Assembly: GCF_023703795.1 (NCBI RefSeq)
Contig: NZ_CP098518.1
Span: 806,001 to 870,000 of the forward strand
DNA from: Haloplanus sp. HW8-1
GTDB lineage: Archaea > Halobacteriota > Halobacteria > Halobacteriales > Haloferacaceae
Reading direction: 5' to 3'
DNA: 64,000 bases
Below, in pieces: positions 61,238 to 64,000 of the stretch. Under the pieces are notes generated by a model, which saw only the letters and a program-made list of their open reading frames with translations, was not told the DNA's origin and searched no databases. The translations under genes were made by a program, and so were the position numbers. Numbering within the stretch: position 1 is the first letter of the stretch; each line of letters starts with the position of its first letter.

Positions 61238-62056
61238 TCAGCGTCGCCGCCACCGGATGGCGAGCGTCGCGGCGAGAAGTGACGCCAGTCCCCAGACGAC
61301 GAGGCTGGTCACGGCGGCGGACGTCGAGACGAACGCGGAGCGCCCGGTGAAGGCCACGTAAAGAACCGTCTCGAACACCAGCCCGCGGTAGGCACTAGAC
61401 GGAGAGAGTGCGAGCAGGGAGCCGAGGCCAATGCCGGTGTCGCCAGCCATCGCCCCGAAGACGGTGACGTCGGCGCCGACCACCACGACCAGCAGGCCGA
61501 CGAGGGCAAGCAGGATGGCACGCCGGCGCGACCCGGCCGCCGCGGAGAGCGCAACGGCGATGGCGAGCGCAACGAGGGCGAACGCGGCCGTAAGCGCTAG
61601 AAAGCGAACGAAGAGGAGCGGCGAGTCGACGCCGCGGTGCGTGGCAAACACCGTCGTCGCGGGCGCGGCCGTCGTGGCGACGTGGAGGCCGAGGACGGCG
61701 AGCGGCGCCACCACGACGCCGAGCAACGCGACGGCGCGGCCGGCGTAGACGCCGCCGACGTACGCCGACGCGGGGAGCGGGTAGGTAGCGAACACGTCCA
61801 GACGGCCGCGTTCGGCGTCGTCGGCGACGGCCCGGTAGCCGACGGCGAACGCGACGGCCGGTACCAGTACCTCGACGACTAGCAACACGTCCACGACGGT
61901 CGGCACGTAGCCGGCGGAGGGGCCGTTCCCCGCGCGAGCGACACCGAAGACGACGAACGTCACCACCGCCGCGAGCAGCGCGTAGGTCCAACTTCGGGAG
62001 GCAGCGCGGACCTCCCTGGCGAACACCGCCCAGAAGGCGCCGAGTGGTCCCGTCAT
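61238..62056 (-). CDS. nosY: NosY-like ABC permease for N2O reductase maturation
   Basis: 272 residues with six hydrophobic helices; start LGAFWAVFAREVRAASRSWTYALL, the typical NosY opening, and YPLPASAYVGGVYAGRAVALLG in the middle. With the NosF ATPase it forms the ABC complex that works with NosD to build the copper site. Third gene of nosD-nosF-nosY; it overlaps nosF by four bases. Confidence 0.9.
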   Translation of the reverse strand: MTGPLGAFWAVFAREVRAASRSWTYALLAAVVTFVVFGVARAGNGPSAGYVPTVVDVLLVVEVLVPAVAFAVGYRAVADDAERGRLDVFATYPLPASAYVGGVYAGRAVALLGVVVAPLAVLGLHVATTAAPATTVFATHRGVDSPLLFVRFLALTAAFALVALAIAVALSAAAGSRRRAILLALVGLLVVVVGADVTVFGAMAGDTGIGLGSLLALSPSSAYRGLVFETVLYVAFTGRSAFVSTSAAVTSLVVWGLASLLAATLAIRWRRR

Positions 62057-62781
62057 TCCGACGCCCCCCGCGTTCGAACCGCGACGATATCCTGATCGCC
62101 GCCCACCAGCGACGTAAACGTCTCGTGAAGCGGTCCGCCGGTCCGCTCGCGGAGTTCCGTCGGCGTGCCCTCCGCGACGACTTCGCCCCGGTCGAGGACG
62201 ACGATCCGATCCGCCGTCCGCTCGACTGCGGGGAGGTCGTGTGACGTCACGACGACGGCGTGGCCCTCCTCGGCGAGGCCGTCGACGATGTCGTAGACTA
62301 GCTCACTCATCCCTGGATCGAGGCCACTCGCGGGTTCGTCGAGGGCGAGCACCGGGGGAGCGCCGGCGAGCGCCTGGGCGATACCGAGGAGTCGCGTCAT
62401 CCCCCCGGATAGCGCCTCGACGCGTCGGTCGGCGACCCCGCCGAGACCCACCCGGTCGAGCAGGTCCGCCGGATCGTCGTCGACGAGACGGGCGTAGAAC
62501 GCCGCCGTCTCCAGCGTCGTGAATCCCGGTCGGAAGGTGGGTTCTTGGGGTAGGTATCCGAGGAAACGGACGGCGTCCGATTCCTCGTAGTCGACCGTAC
62601 CCGCCGTCGGCGACAGGAGGCCAGCGAGCACCCGGAGGAGCGTCGTCTTTCCCGACCCGTTCGGCCCGATCAGCGCGACGACCTCGCCCGGCGGAATCGA
62701 TATCGATACCCCGGAAAGCGCGGTCACGTCTCCGAACGTCCGAGTGACGTCGGTCGCGCGAAGCGACGACTCGTCCGTCAC
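62053..62781 (-). CDS. nosF: NosF ABC ATPase
   Basis: 242 residues. Walker A GPNGSGKTTLLR, Q-loop YLPQEPTF, signature LSGGMTRLLG, Walker B VLALDEPASGLD and switch His in VVTSHDLP. The short length with no C-terminal extension fits NosF. It powers the NosY complex that moves material for copper-sulphur cluster building to the extracytoplasmic side. Four-base overlaps with nosD and nosY. Confidence 0.92.
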   Translation of the reverse strand: MTDESSLRATDVTRTFGDVTALSGVSISIPPGEVVALIGPNGSGKTTLLRVLAGLLSPTAGTVDYEESDAVRFLGYLPQEPTFRPGFTTLETAAFYARLVDDDPADLLDRVGLGGVADRRVEALSGGMTRLLGIAQALAGAPPVLALDEPASGLDPGMSELVYDIVDGLAEEGHAVVVTSHDLPAVERTADRIVVLDRGEVVAEGTPTELRERTGGPLHETFTSLVGGDQDIVAVRTRGASE

Positions 62782-64000
62782 ACACCGGCCCCCGTCGTCG
62801 TCTCGTTTCGCGCGCTGGCAAGCAGTTCCGGGTTCGCCGGGCGGGCCAGCGGCGCCGTGTCGACGATGCTCGCCTTCCGGAAGCCGGGGGTCGTGCCCCG
62901 AAGCGCTCGGAGCCCTTGAACGGTAGGTGCCGAACTCAACGCCACCGCGGCGTCGGTCCGGTGGAGTCTGCGATCCAGTGGATCGGTCGGAGAGTACGCC
63001 CGGTCGAGCGTTGCTCCGCCGTCGAAACTGCTGTCGTAAGCGCCCTCCCAGTAGTTGCCGCGGCCGTCGTGAGTGAAGATGCGCAGCGGTCCCGGGCCGG
63101 CCGTCGCGTGACGGTCGTTGGCGACGAAGTCGTTGGCGACGACCCGGTTCGAAGGCACCACCGTCGAGGCGGCGAACCCGACCTGGTTTCCGTAGAGAAC
63201 GTTGCCCTCGAACGTCGTCTGGGTGGCGTAGGCCACCATTCCACGGTCGGTGTCGACAGCGACGTTGTCCGCGACGTAACTATGCGAGCCGCCGACGAAG
63301 ATGCCGCCGTTGGCGTGGCGAACGTCGTTGCCGACGATGGCGTTACGGGACGGGCGCGTCATCACGACGACGCCGCTCGCCTCCTGTCCGCGAGCCACGT
63401 TGTCGGCGACCAGCGTCTCGGAGGTGTACATCAGATGCACGCCGAAGCGTTGCTCGAGGAAGGTGTTGTTCCGGATGACGGTACCGGGTGCACGGTGGAG
63501 GTACACCCCGTCGCGGCCGCCCGTTATCCGGGAATCCTGGACCACGACGGCTTCGTTCATCGCGATGACGCCCATGAAGCCGTCGAGCCACTCCGCGGAG
63601 CCGTTCACCGCGACATCATCGACGACGGCCCCCGGAACGCGACGGAGCAACACGCCGTTCGACGGCGTATCGATCGTCACGTTGCGGACGTACAGCCGCG
63701 AGACGTTGGTGGCGGCGACGGCCGCGTCGCCACCGCCGTATCCGCGCTGGATCTGTGCGTCCCAGTCGGAACTTCCCTCGACGCTCCCGTTCGTCGCCCG
63801 GGTCGCGTTGCCGACCCCACCGATGGCGAAGCCGGTCACCGCCACGTCGTCGGCTCGAACGTGGATCACGGTGCCGGTACCGCCACCGGACAGGCGAGCG
63901 CCCGGACCGCGAAGGGTGAGCGACCGGTTCACGACGACGTGTTCCTCGTATCGTCCTCCGGGGACGAGGACGGTGGTGTTCGGGGGCGCCGCCTCGACGG
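62778..64000 (-). CDS. nosD: NosD-like beta-helix protein, 5' part outside the window
   Basis: Partial: the frame is open through the right edge, so the start and the export signal lie outside. At least 407 residues are seen. The protein is a right-handed beta helix (NosD/CASH repeats): IRNNTFLEQRFGVHLMY, VADNVARGQEASGVVV and IVGNDVRHANGGIFVGG are successive rungs. An apparent internal start at 63932 is not the true one because the frame continues upstream with VEAAPPNTTVLVPGG. NosD is an extracytoplasmic copper-site maturation factor. C-terminal part after the helix is short and Ala/Thr-rich. Overlaps nosF by four bases. Confidence 0.9.
   Translation of the reverse strand, partial: VEAAPPNTTVLVPGGRYEEHVVVNRSLTLRGPGARLSGGGTGTVIHVRADDVAVTGFAIGGVGNATRATNGSVEGSSDWDAQIQRGYGGGDAAVAATNVSRLYVRNVTIDTPSNGVLLRRVPGAVVDDVAVNGSAEWLDGFMGVIAMNEAVVVQDSRITGGRDGVYLHRAPGTVIRNNTFLEQRFGVHLMYTSETLVADNVARGQEASGVVVMTRPSRNAIVGNDVRHANGGIFVGGSHSYVADNVAVDTDRGMVAYATQTTFEGNVLYGNQVGFAASTVVPSNRVVANDFVANDRHATAGPGPLRIFTHDGRGNYWEGAYDSSFDGGATLDRAYSPTDPLDRRLHRTDAAVALSSAPTVQGLRALRGTTPGFRKASIVDTAPLARPANPELLASARNETTTGAGV

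Noticed and set aside
1-64000. tRNA, rRNA and CRISPR arrays
   Set aside because: No T-arm-like GTTCGAATC sequence in a gap, no regularly spaced repeats and no rRNA-like stretch was seen by eye; a covariance search could still find a missed RNA.

Overview
The window is a stretch of chromosome from a halophilic archaeon (class Halobacteria). GC content is very high and proteins are acidic and rich in Asp and Glu. The informational genes are archaeal: TFB, RNA polymerase subunit L, proteasome alpha, RNase P subunits Rpp30 and Pop5. There is also a HemAT globin transducer, an Agl23-like glycosylation protein and a fused FolC-FolP. Many genes have an A/T-rich TATA-like box about 27-30 bases before the start codon, as expected for leaderless haloarchaeal transcripts. 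Genus cannot be fixed from the sequence alone. I saw no rRNA, tRNA, CRISPR array or intact transposon.

Layout. 0.4-4 kb: a Tat-exported PhoX-like phosphatase ending in a cohesin-like domain and a dockerin, followed by a small surface protein with a related cohesin-like domain. 4-8 kb: an unknown gene, gatC-gatA and a lone trpB. 8-11 kb: a metal/redox group with an HbpS/GlcG-like protein, a zinc formaldehyde/alcohol dehydrogenase, a 50-residue CxxC protein and a COG0523 metallochaperone. 11-20.4 kb: tfb, Nudix, an asparagine-synthase-like protein with a PHP phosphoesterase, purL, hisF, rpoL and a UDG-family protein. 20.6-26.4 kb: a six-gene lysine operon (dapA-dapB-dapD-lysA-dapF-dapE), every junction overlapping by four bases.

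26.5-29.1 kb: RNase P Rpp30, a methyltransferase, RNase P Pop5 and proteasome alpha, ending at a large near-perfect inverted repeat. 29.2-34.8 kb (minus strand): a winged-helix regulator, an NRDE protein, folC-folP and agl23. 34.9-38.4 kb: ribH, an aspartate-type aminotransferase and a short Hel308-like helicase. 38.5-43.7 kb: a DUF4349 lipoprotein divergent from a helical gene, a class V aminotransferase and a pair of PH-domain membrane proteins; two genes here follow short upstream reading frames coupled to them by overlapping stop and start codons. 43.7-50.8 kb: an ABC exporter, a SelW-like protein, an enolase-superfamily enzyme, UspA, HemAT and a ZIP transporter.

50.9-59.5 kb: a stress and regulation region with zinc ribbons, a flavin-type oxidase, two winged-helix regulators, a TrkA-like protein, a phosphoribosyltransferase, Hsp20, GNAT, M20 peptidase, ribokinase and UspA. 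59.6-64 kb: nitrous oxide reductase maturation genes, with nosL and a two-HTH regulator on the plus strand facing nosD-nosF-nosY on the minus strand; nosD runs off the right edge. The cell can therefore probably assemble the copper sites of N2O reductase.
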